Shown here one piece after another: positions 53,092 through 64,000 of a stretch of DNA of 64,000 nucleotides. Source of the stretch: Hymenobacter sedentarius (GTDB lineage Bacteria; Bacteroidota; Bacteroidia; Cytophagales; Hymenobacteraceae); contig NZ_CP013909.1 of NCBI RefSeq assembly GCF_001507645.1, positions 2,728,001 to 2,792,000 of the forward strand, in the 5' to 3' direction. Numbering within the stretch: the first letter of the stretch is position 1; the number at the start of each line of letters is the position of its first letter. The notes beneath the pieces were generated by a model. The model did no database searches. It was not told where the DNA came from and was given only the letters and a program-made list of their open reading frames with translations. Made by a program: the position numbers and the translations under genes.

Positions 53092-53706
53092 GTGAATTCC
53101 TCCCAAGCCACCCGCAAGGCGCCCCAGCCACCCACCGACTCCGCCAAAGCGGCAGGGCAGGAGGTAGGCGGCTCTTCCGAAACGGGTTACGCGGCCAAGC
53201 ACACGCCCAGCGCCGCCTCCCAGGCCACCCTCAATACCGACAAACTGGAGGAGGTGCGCAAGCTCTTCACCGCCCACCTCGAAAACAAAGGCCTGCGTAA
53301 AACCGGCGAGCGGTACGCCATCCTCGAAGAAATCTACGCCCGCTCCGGCCACTTCGACGTGGAGGAGCTCTACGCTGGCATGAAGGAGCGAGGCCTGCAA
53401 GTGAGCCGCGCCACGGTGTACAATACGCTCGACCTGTTGGTGGAGCAGGGCCTGGTGAGCAAGCACCAGTTCGGGCGCAATCTGGCTCAATATGAGAAGA
53501 GCTACGGTTATCGCCAGCACGACCACGTCATCTGTACCGAATGCCATAAAGTGGTGGAATTCTGCGACCCACGTATTCACGGCATCCAGACCATGGTCGG
53601 CGAGCTTCTGAACTTCCATATCTTGCACCATTCTTTAAATCTTTACGGCATTTGCGGCGACTGCCGTGCCCAGGCTGCCGCCCGTTCATCCGTTTCTCCC
53701 GCATGA
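53092..53706 (+). CDS. fur: Fur-family transcriptional regulator
   Basis: With the GTG start at 53092 the protein has 204 residues, longer than typical Fur because of a disordered N-terminal extension of about 50 residues (NSSQATRKAPQPPTDSAK...). The winged-helix domain follows (LRKTGERYAILEEIYARSGH, VSRATVYNTLDLLVEQGLV). The metal and dimer region has RQHDHVICTECHKVVEFCD and a second Cys pair CGDCRA. It should repress iron-uptake or related genes in response to metal. The next gene overlaps its stop (ATGA), so both belong to one operon. Confidence 0.93.
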   Translation: MNSSQATRKAPQPPTDSAKAAGQEVGGSSETGYAAKHTPSAASQATLNTDKLEEVRKLFTAHLENKGLRKTGERYAILEEIYARSGHFDVEELYAGMKERGLQVSRATVYNTLDLLVEQGLVSKHQFGRNLAQYEKSYGYRQHDHVICTECHKVVEFCDPRIHGIQTMVGELLNFHILHHSLNLYGICGDCRAQAAARSSVSPA

Positions 53707-54053
53707 CCATTACCAGTTTCGTTCAAAACGGCATCCTATTCATTCGCCTCGCCGGCGACCTCATCGGCAGCCCCGATACCGACCTGCTTCTTAAGTCGGT
53801 CAACGACCACCTGGGCGAAACGCTTAATTTCTGTGCCGTGGACTTGTCCGAAGTCCGCTACATCAATAGCACCGGCATCGGCGTCCTCGTCTCGCTCCTC
53901 ACCAAATTCCGGAGCCGAGGCGGCGAAATGGTCCTCATCAACCCCGCCGACCACCCGAAGAAAATGCTGGCGCTAACCAAGCTTAATAACATTTTCGCCA
54001 TCGCCACCGACGAGGCGGCCGCCCGCCAGCAGCTAATCCCAGCCGTCCAATAG
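53703..54053 (+). CDS. STAS-domain protein (anti-anti-sigma factor-like)
   Basis: The protein has 116 residues from the ATG that overlaps the fur stop. The STAS core is present, with FCAVDLSEVRYINSTGIGVL; the Ser in NSTGIG is the position phosphorylated in SpoIIAA-type antagonists. Further conserved parts are SLLTKFRSRGGEMVLINP and MLALTKLNNIFAI. It may regulate an anti-sigma factor or another partner by phosphorylation. No kinase or phosphatase is encoded next to it. Overlap with fur suggests that the two are expressed together. Confidence 0.92.
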   Translation: MTITSFVQNGILFIRLAGDLIGSPDTDLLLKSVNDHLGETLNFCAVDLSEVRYINSTGIGVLVSLLTKFRSRGGEMVLINPADHPKKMLALTKLNNIFAIATDEAAARQQLIPAVQ

Positions 54054-54194
54054 GGCGGCTGTTTTTTTGCCATTTGCCATCCGAAGCCTGCGACGGACCC
54101 CGAGGCACCACTTTCCTTTATATAATAATTTCTCTGAGCCTGCCCGGAAGCATCCAGTCCTTCCCACGCTCAGCCCGACACAAACCCATTTCAA

Positions 54195-55463
54195 ATGCCA
54201 GTAGACGTATTAGTAGGCCTCCAGTGGGGCGATGAAGGCAAAGGCAAAATCGTAGACGTCCTCGCGCCCACCTACGATGCCGTAGCACGCTTCCAGGGCG
54301 GCCCCAACGCCGGCCACACCCTCACCTTCGACGGCATCAAGCACGTGCTGCACCAGGTGCCCAGCGGCATCTTCCACCCCCACATCCTTAATATCGTCGG
54401 CAACGGCGTCGTGCTCGACCCCATTGTCTTCCGCGCCGAGCTCCAAAAGCTAACCGATAGGGGAGTGGATTGGGCTAAAAACCTGTACATCTCCAAGAAG
54501 GCCCAGCTCATCCTGCCTTCGCACCGCGCCCTCGACCGCATCAACGAGGAAGCCCGCGGCGGCTCCAAAATCGGCAGCACTCTCAAAGGCATCGGCCCTA
54601 CCTACTCCGACAAAATCGGCCGCGTCGGCCTACGTGTCGGCCACATTCTGCTGCCCGATTTCGAAACTCGGTATAAGGAAGCCGTCGCCCAGCATGGCTC
54701 TCTGGCTTCTCACTATAATAAGGAGTTGGAAATTGAAGAGCTCGAAGCCGACTTTTTCTCAGCTGTCGACTTCCTTCGCACCCTTCAACTCACCAACACC
54801 GAGTACCTGCTGAACGACCTGCTCACCCAAGGCAAGCGCATTCTTGCCGAAGGCGCTCAAGGTTCCTTGTTGGATATTGACTTCGGCTCTTATCCCTACG
54901 TCACATCTTCGAGTACCATTGCCGCCGGCGCCTGCACCGGCCTCGGCATTGCGCCCCGGCACATCGATAAGGTCTACGGCATCACCAAAGCTTACTGCAC
55001 CCGCGTCGGGAGCGGCCCATTCCCCACGGAACTCCACGACGAGGTCGGCGAGCAAATTCGCCAGGCCGGCCGCGAATTTGGCTCAACCACTGGTCGTCCC
55101 CGCCGCACTGGCTGGATAGACCTGCCCGCCCTACGCTACGCCATTATGCTCAACGGCGTCACCGAATTGCACCTCATGAAAGCCGACGTGCTCGACGCCT
55201 TCACCGAAATCCAGGCCTGCACCCACTACCGCACCGCCAACGGCGAAAGCAGCCCGCAACTCCCCGACCCCGGCGAGCTCACCACCATTACCCCCGAGTA
55301 CCGCACCCTCCCGGGCTGGAACAGCGACCTCACTACCATTACCGATGCAGCCCAACTTCCCGCCAATCTACAAGCCTACCTGGATTTCCTGGAGCAAGAG
55401 CTGCAAGTGCCCATCAGCATTGTCAGCGTTGGTCCCGATAGAATAAGCACCCTCCACCGCTAA
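54195..55463 (+). CDS. purA: Adenylosuccinate synthase
   Basis: The protein has 422 residues. PurA makes adenylosuccinate from IMP and aspartate with GTP. The N-terminal GTP-binding loop is VGLQWGDEGKGKIVDVLA, and GGPNAGHTLTFDG carries the catalytic His. Other conserved parts are LILPSHRALDRINEEARG, STLKGIGPTYSDKIGRVG, AEGAQGSLLDIDFGSYPYV and FGSTTGRPRRTGWIDLPAL. The enzyme is a known target of ppGpp inhibition, so its position near rsh is notable. A strong terminator follows about 50 bp after the stop. Confidence 0.98.
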   Translation: MPVDVLVGLQWGDEGKGKIVDVLAPTYDAVARFQGGPNAGHTLTFDGIKHVLHQVPSGIFHPHILNIVGNGVVLDPIVFRAELQKLTDRGVDWAKNLYISKKAQLILPSHRALDRINEEARGGSKIGSTLKGIGPTYSDKIGRVGLRVGHILLPDFETRYKEAVAQHGSLASHYNKELEIEELEADFFSAVDFLRTLQLTNTEYLLNDLLTQGKRILAEGAQGSLLDIDFGSYPYVTSSSTIAAGACTGLGIAPRHIDKVYGITKAYCTRVGSGPFPTELHDEVGEQIRQAGREFGSTTGRPRRTGWIDLPALRYAIMLNGVTELHLMKADVLDAFTEIQACTHYRTANGESSPQLPDPGELTTITPEYRTLPGWNSDLTTITDAAQLPANLQAYLDFLEQELQVPISIVSVGPDRISTLHR

Positions 55464-55516
55464 TTCTTGCCAAAGAAGCCACGGTAAAGCATGGCCCCTG
55501 CCAAGTGCAAACCAAG

Positions 55517-55567
55517 AAAAGCGCCGTAAGCTGTTTCCATTAGGGACAGCTTACGGCGCTTTTTTAT
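55517..55567 (+). terminator. Intrinsic terminator of purA
   Basis: AAAAGCGCCGTAAGCTGT and ACAGCTTACGGCGCTTTTTT form a perfect 18-bp stem around an 11-nt loop. Confidence 0.93.
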
Positions 55568-55826
55568 AGTTGCCAGTCAAGTCTACTACACTTCCACTAC
55601 CAATTGAGAAAGTAAGCAGTGGCTAAGTGAGCTTGTAATAGTAGTGTTAATAGGAGTATGTCCTCGCCTAATGATTGAGCTAAAAGCGACAATTGCTAGG
55701 CTTCACGTCTAGGCTGGTTTAGTTCAACAGGGATACGTCACTACGCAGTATTGTCATATGGACAAATTTTTCGACGCATCAATCAGATACTTACAACCTG
55801 GTTGCAGGTATTTCGTAAAATCACCC

Positions 55827-55856
55827 TTGTCGCTCCAAAAACTCCTCCTACCTTTG
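55827..55856 (+). promoter_or_regulatory. rRNA promoter P1
   Basis: TTG (55827-55829), a 19-nt spacer and TACCTTTG (55849-55856), followed by CAGTCCC. It fits the Bacteroidota consensus exactly. Confidence 0.85.
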
Positions 55857-56006
55857 CAGTCCCAAAACGTCAAACGGACTGCGGGGCGCAACGCAACGAA
55901 AGTTCGGAGCGAAAAATTTGAAAGTGTCGGAACTCCTGCAGACGTTAGAATTGTCTGTCATCTGCGGCGCTTAAAAATTCTCGAAATAATTTATTTTTCG
56001 AACCAC

Positions 56007-56038
56007 TTGCAAAGCCGAAAAGAGCTACCGTACCTTTG
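56007..56038 (+). promoter_or_regulatory. rRNA promoter P2
   Basis: TTG (56007-56009), a 21-nt spacer and TACCTTTG (56031-56038), followed by CAGCCCG. Confidence 0.8.
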
Positions 56039-56112
56039 CAGCCCGCTTCGATAGGAAGGGGAAAATTTGAAAAGCAAGTTGAAAAAGCATTAAAAACTTT
56101 TCTAAATAAAAC

Positions 56113-56142
56113 TTGCCAAGTAGAAAAAGCATCGTACCTTTG
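56113..56142 (+). promoter_or_regulatory. rRNA promoter P3
   Basis: TTG (56113-56115), a 19-nt spacer and TACCTTTG (56135-56142), followed by CACTCCC. It is 260 bp upstream of the 16S 5' end and has A/T-rich DNA just upstream. Confidence 0.85.
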
Positions 56143-56226
56143 CACTCCCAAATCGAACAGGGCGCTGCAACAGCAACAAAAAGGAGTCATGACTAACTCC
56201 ACACTGTTACTTCAAATGGAAGTAAC

Positions 56227-56239
56227 ACACGTTCTTTGA
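56227..56239 (+). promoter_or_regulatory. boxA-like antitermination element in the 16S leader
   Basis: ACACGTTCTTTGA here is repeated exactly before the 23S gene at 58293-58305. The position in both leaders and the TTCTTTGA core fit a boxA role in rRNA antitermination. Confidence 0.55.
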
Positions 56240-56331
56240 ATGACGGAAACAGACAAAATAGTAAGTGTTCCACTTGCTGCTCTTCCTTCGGGAAGAACAC
56301 AGTGAAACAAACCAAGCGAAACGAATTAGAC

Positions 56332-56356
56332 GATAACGTCAAATATGTGAGCAAGG
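56332..56356 (+). other. Left arm of the 16S rRNA processing stem
   Basis: GATAACGT (56332-56339) and TGAGCAAGG (56348-56356) pair with ACGTTATC (57939-57946) and CCTTGCTCA (57928-57936) just after the 16S gene. Such stems are cut by RNase III. Confidence 0.75.
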
Positions 56357-56402
56357 TCAGCACTCGACATCAGCCCCGGTTCGCCGGGGTGTAGAACATT
56401 TT

Positions 56403-57920
<1,518 letters not shown>

Positions 57921-58046
57921 GGAGCGGCCTTGCTCACGACGTTATCTATTATAAGTACTGCTTGGTACTTACTCTTTGTTTGTTTCCTCATTCAAATAAT
58001 ATTTGAATACGGATTCTACGTTTGCCTTCGGGTATCGTCGAAACCC

Positions 58047-58120
58047 GGGCTTGTAGCTCAGGTGGTTAGAGCGCTACACTGATAATGTAGAGGTCCGTGG
58101 TTCGAGTCCACGCAGGCCCA
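58047..58120 (+). tRNA. tRNA-Ile (anticodon GAU)
   Basis: The acceptor arms are GGGCTTG and CAGGCCC with discriminator A. The anticodon stem-loop CTACACTGATAATGTAG gives GAT. It lies in the 16S-23S spacer as usual. CCA is not encoded. Confidence 0.97.
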
Positions 58121-58155
58121 CTGTACCTAGCGGGATTGCTGCTGGCACGAAACAC

Positions 58156-58232
58156 GGGGGATTAGCTCAGCTGGCTAGAGCACCTGCCTTGCACGCAGGG
58201 GGTCAACGGTTCGAATCCGTTATTCTCCACCA
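58156..58232 (+). tRNA. tRNA-Ala (anticodon UGC)
   Basis: The acceptor arms are GGGGGAT and ATTCTCC, followed by A and an encoded CCA. The anticodon stem-loop CCTGCCTTGCACGCAGG gives TGC. It follows tRNA-Ile after 35 bp. Confidence 0.97.
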
Positions 58233-58292
58233 TATATAATCGAAAAACAGCAATTGGCTGCTTTTCACGACACTACTAGACACCAGAGTAGT

Positions 58293-58305
58293 ACACGTTC
58301 TTTGA
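58293..58305 (+). promoter_or_regulatory. boxA-like element before the 23S gene
   Basis: ACACGTTCTTTGA is an exact copy of the element at 56227-56239. Confidence 0.55.
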
Positions 58306-58338
58306 CGTAAGGGGTAACAAAAACGAAGCGTAGCGCGC
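58304..58338 (+). other. Left arm of the 23S rRNA processing stem
   Basis: GACGTAAGGGGTAACAAAAA and the following CGAAGCGTAGCGCGC pair with GCGCGC, ACGCTTCGTTTTTGT and CCCCTTATGTC at 61329-61365 after the 23S gene. Confidence 0.78.
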
Positions 58339-58378
58339 TTGCCTGCAGCAATGCAGGAATTACAAGTGTGATTACGAA

Positions 58379-61304
<2,926 letters not shown>

Positions 61305-61407
61305 CAAGCAATTGAATTCATTCGTCGAGCGCGCAACACACGCTTCGTTTTTGTCCCCTTATGTCAACGTTATTGAGTCCTGCACGAACACGCAGTGACC
61401 CGCCAGC

Positions 61408-61518
61408 AATGGTGGCTTTAGCCCGGGTGTTCACCTCTTCCCATTCCGAACAGAGCCGTTAAGCCCCGGTGCGCCTATGGTACTGCCTTCACCGGTGGGA
61501 GAGTCGGTCGCCGCCAAC
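61408..61518 (+). rRNA. rrf: 5S ribosomal RNA
   Basis: Helix I is formed by TGGTGGC (61410-61416) and GCCGCCA (61510-61516). The conserved core CCCATTCCGAACAGAGCCGT is present. The ends are approximate within a few bases. Confidence 0.93.
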
Positions 61519-61531
61519 CTTATTGTCCAAC

Positions 61532-61573
61532 AACGCCCCCCGCCGCTTTCACCAGCCGAGCGGGGGGCGTTTT
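61532..61573 (+). terminator. Intrinsic terminator of the rRNA operon
   Basis: AACGCCCCCCGC and GCGGGGGGCGTTTT pair, 16 bp after the 5S gene. Confidence 0.9.
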
Positions 61574-61763
61574 GCATTTTGTGCCCGCTCGCCTAAGCCG
61601 ATAAAGCAGGCTAACGCATACTAGGCTAGCAACACGGTACCAATGAGGCCGTGATTTTTGATGCGAGGGTAGCAGCTGCAGTAGCTTTTTCCACACACTC
61701 CCATAGTCGCTTATCGACATCAGTTCATTAGCCGTACTTTCGGTTAATCAATTTTCATTGGGT

Positions 61764-63830
61764 ATGAAGCTGAATTATCCTTGGTTCTTAATAGCACTGC
61801 TGGCAATCGCCATTCCCATAGCTATTCACTTGCTGCAGTTACGTCGGCCACATCGGCTGCTATTTACCAATACTGCTTTTATAAGGGAGGTTGACTTAGT
61901 AACTGTGCGGCATCGAAAGGTGCAGCATCTATTTATTCTATTGGCGCGGATTTTGGCGGTTGCAACAATGGTATTGGTTTTTTGCCAACCATTTATTCCT
62001 GCTGCACAAAGTGTAAAGGGAGCTAAGTCGGGTGGTCTTGATGTATTGGTCGATAATACTTTTAGCATGCAGCTACAGAGTGCTTCTCATGGCTCTTTAT
62101 TCCAGGAAGCAGTTGCTCAAGCTAGGCATCTGGCGGATTTAGAGCCTGCGAGTGGTCGACTCAAATTAATGAATGGCGGTTATGGACAGGTTACTAAAAC
62201 TGTTTATCTCAATAAACTAGATGGATTAAAACTAACCAGCCATAATCCCTATTATAAAATTGGTGAGGGAGATGATGCCCAAACTGAATCCAAAAATTCA
62301 TTATTTATATTATCCGATTTTCAAAAGGCTTCATTTAATCCTAAACTATTAACTAATATAAATCCAGCCCAAAATGTGGTTTTGGTGCCGCTTGTAGGTA
62401 AGAAGGTCGGCAATTTGTATGTTGATAGCGTGTGGCTCGACGATGCCTTTGTGCGCGTTCGTGCTAATATTGGGTTGCATGTGCGGGTTCACAATGGAGG
62501 GGGAGCAATAGCAAACGGTAGCCCGGTTAAGGTCTATCTGGGTAATAGGCAGGTTGCCGCTTTTCGAGTGACTGTGGAGCCAGGCCAGACTGTGACTCCT
62601 GTTGTTCATGTGCAGTTAAATGATAATGCACTCGCATTGGGGAGAGTAGTTAATGAAGACACTCCTGTGACTTTTGATAATACTTTCTATTTTACGCTGC
62701 AGCCTGCGGCCGCTATCCGTGTGTTAGAAATTGGGCCAGAGGAGGTGGCTCAACAGCTTTATGGCAATGAGCCCCTATTTACGTACACTTACTCTAAGCC
62801 CCAAAGTGTGAATTATGCCGCCATGCGGCAAGCGAATTTGGTGATAGTGCGGGAAGTTGAGACGATTGATGCCGGGCTGCGTGAAGGATTGCGAGAAGTA
62901 GCGAAGCGTGGTGGGAATGTTGTAGTAGTCCCGTCTGCTTCGCCAGCGGCTCATGATTCATATCAGCGGTTATTCAAGGATTTGGGGTTGGGTACTGCTC
63001 AATGGGAGGCTGCGACAGCGCCGCCAGAACTACGGGATGTGGCCATGCCCAGTGCTAGGGAACCGTTTTTTCGGGATGTATTTGGGGCACAACAGCGCGC
63101 CGTGACGATGCCCCGTGTGGCACCGGTGCTGCGGTGGACAAGGACGGGGACAGATATCCTGCGGCTTAGAGATGGGGAAAGTTACCTCGCTGATTTTCCG
63201 AGCGGAGCTGGCCGGGTCTATGTTTTTTCAGCTCCATTCTCGAAAGAGTACTCTGATTTTACTTCGCATGCGCTCTTCGTGCCGGTAATGTACCGCATGG
63301 CCATGCTGAGCTATCGGAATGAGCAACTTCCGGCTTACTCATTGACTCAACAAACGGTGACTTTACAATTGCCACCAGTGAGCAATGAGGCAGCAAGACC
63401 TAATGGAACTTCCGATGAAGCGGGCTTTAGGCTTGTAAAGGATAGTTTGACCTTCATTCCGGCCCAGCGTGTGTTGGGCCAAGAAGTGCGTTTGGAACTG
63501 CCGGTGGGAATGGATTCGCCGGGGTTCTACCAGGTGCAACGCCAAGGAAAGACGTTAACCACGTTGGCCTTTAATATGGATAAGCGCGAGTCAGAACTGG
63601 CTGCTTATTCGGCTGATGACTTGCGGAAAATGGTTGGGAACCGGCCAAATATTCGGGTGCTAGAGGCAGGAGAAAGCGGCGCGGATTTGGCAAAGTTTCA
63701 GGCTCAGCAAACGGGGCAGCCGTTGTGGCGGTACTTTTTGGCCTTTGCGCTTGTGTGTTTACTGGCCGAGGCGCTGCTAATTCGTTTTGGGACCCGGCGT
63801 GCGGTTGCCAGGGTTAAAGTAGCGGCATAG
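61764..63830 (+). CDS. BatA-domain (aerotolerance-type) membrane protein
   Basis: With the start at 61764 the protein has 688 residues. The N-terminal BatA-like domain (about residues 1-80) has YPWFLIALLAIAIPIAIHLL, LRRPHRLLFTNTAFIREV and a second membrane helix (LFILLARILAVATMVLVFC). A von Willebrand-like segment follows (LDVLVDNTFSMQLQSA, with a partial metal-site pattern), then a large periplasmic region and a C-terminal membrane helix (YFLAFALVCLLAEALLIRFG). The role of these proteins in Bacteroidota is uncertain. The first 700 bp are clearly AT-richer and use more A/T-ending codons than other genes in the window. No operon partner is complete in the window. Confidence 0.87.
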   Translation: MKLNYPWFLIALLAIAIPIAIHLLQLRRPHRLLFTNTAFIREVDLVTVRHRKVQHLFILLARILAVATMVLVFCQPFIPAAQSVKGAKSGGLDVLVDNTFSMQLQSASHGSLFQEAVAQARHLADLEPASGRLKLMNGGYGQVTKTVYLNKLDGLKLTSHNPYYKIGEGDDAQTESKNSLFILSDFQKASFNPKLLTNINPAQNVVLVPLVGKKVGNLYVDSVWLDDAFVRVRANIGLHVRVHNGGGAIANGSPVKVYLGNRQVAAFRVTVEPGQTVTPVVHVQLNDNALALGRVVNEDTPVTFDNTFYFTLQPAAAIRVLEIGPEEVAQQLYGNEPLFTYTYSKPQSVNYAAMRQANLVIVREVETIDAGLREGLREVAKRGGNVVVVPSASPAAHDSYQRLFKDLGLGTAQWEAATAPPELRDVAMPSAREPFFRDVFGAQQRAVTMPRVAPVLRWTRTGTDILRLRDGESYLADFPSGAGRVYVFSAPFSKEYSDFTSHALFVPVMYRMAMLSYRNEQLPAYSLTQQTVTLQLPPVSNEAARPNGTSDEAGFRLVKDSLTFIPAQRVLGQEVRLELPVGMDSPGFYQVQRQGKTLTTLAFNMDKRESELAAYSADDLRKMVGNRPNIRVLEAGESGADLAKFQAQQTGQPLWRYFLAFALVCLLAEALLIRFGTRRAVARVKVAA

Positions 63831-63906
63831 GATTGAGCTTTTGTGAGCAGTCTAACGGGTCTGGTGGCGCAGGGCTCGTAACTTGCCGCTTTAATAGGTG
63901 CATTTT

Positions 63907-64000
63907 ATGACTGTTTCTTCCTTTGAACCGAATACGCCCGCTGTGAAGTCTGATTCAGGCATCGTGACGCGGTTGGGGTTGCGTTTTGGAGTCGGGGTAG
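63907..64000 (+). CDS. Start of a protein of unknown function (cut by window edge)
   Basis: Thirty-one codons are visible: MTVSSFEPNTPAVKSDSGIV and then TRLGLRFGVGV. The last part could be the beginning of a membrane segment, as in DUF4199-type proteins, but too little is present to assign a family. It follows the BatA-domain gene by 76 bp on the same strand. Confidence 0.5.
   Translation, partial: MTVSSFEPNTPAVKSDSGIVTRLGLRFGVGV

Larger units (their letters stand above)
55568..56402 (+). other. rRNA operon leader region with three tandem promoters
   Basis: About 830 bp lie between the purA terminator and the 16S gene. The region is AT-rich and has no gene. It holds three promoters of the same design, a boxA-like sequence and the left arm of the 16S processing stem. 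A TTGAGCTAAA motif is at 55675. Confidence 0.7.

Overview
The window looks like chromosomal DNA of a GC-rich member of the Bacteroidota, most likely a Hymenobacter-like Cytophagales bacterium. The evidence is two SusC/SusD pairs, a metalloprotease with a type IX secretion sorting domain, the promoter element TAnnTTTG in front of several genes, and a 16S rRNA of Bacteroidota type. The genus is inferred from general sequence character, not from a database search.

Layout. 1-2831 (minus strand): two small secreted Gly/Arg/His-rich proteins, a predicted outer-membrane protein, an OmpR-type response regulator and the start of its histidine kinase. 3402-12003: a GH3/beta-lactamase fusion, an acyl-CoA ligase, proC, a vanadium-haloperoxidase-like lipoprotein and a NagX-like membrane acyltransferase. 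12273-16803: first SusC/SusD pair. 16987-20257 (minus): anmK and a NagB/PIG-L deacetylase fusion, both amino-sugar enzymes. 20609-26646: second SusC/SusD pair plus a lipoprotein. 26887-30852 (minus): trehalase and a GHL10 glycosyl hydrolase. 31037-36459: small or poorly known proteins, including a rhomboid protease whose N-terminal module is shared with its neighbour, an oxidoreductase and an FAD/NAD(P) protein. 36610-41281: envelope and cofactor genes (hldD, a BtuF/BtuC-like pair, queD, lpxB). 41573-45298: large secreted metalloprotease. 45414-50337 (mainly minus): clpX, clpP, tig and tRNA-Leu, with an outer-membrane protein gene in the opposite direction between clpX and clpP. 50478-55463: rsh, a CHY zinc-finger gene, fur, a STAS-domain gene and purA. 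55827-61573: a complete rRNA operon (three tandem promoters, 16S, tRNA-Ile, tRNA-Ala, 23S, 5S, terminator). 61764-64000: a BatA-domain protein and the start of another gene.

Functional themes. The GH3 (NagZ-like) domain, AnmK, NagB/PIG-L and the NagX-like protein could together recycle or scavenge amino sugars and peptidoglycan fragments. The SusC/SusD pairs would import oligomers across the outer membrane. The rsh-to-purA stretch groups stringent response, metal regulation and purine synthesis on one strand.

The gaps between genes hold several families of long palindromic elements. One related palindrome appears to be inserted in frame in the GH3/beta-lactamase gene. No CRISPR array, prophage, transposase gene or classic defence system was seen. 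The best candidates for something undescribed are the two-component locus with paired tail-bearing secreted proteins, the palindromic elements (one translated, others abutting stop codons), the N-terminal module shared by the rhomboid protease and its neighbour, and a terminator-like leader hairpin before the second susC.
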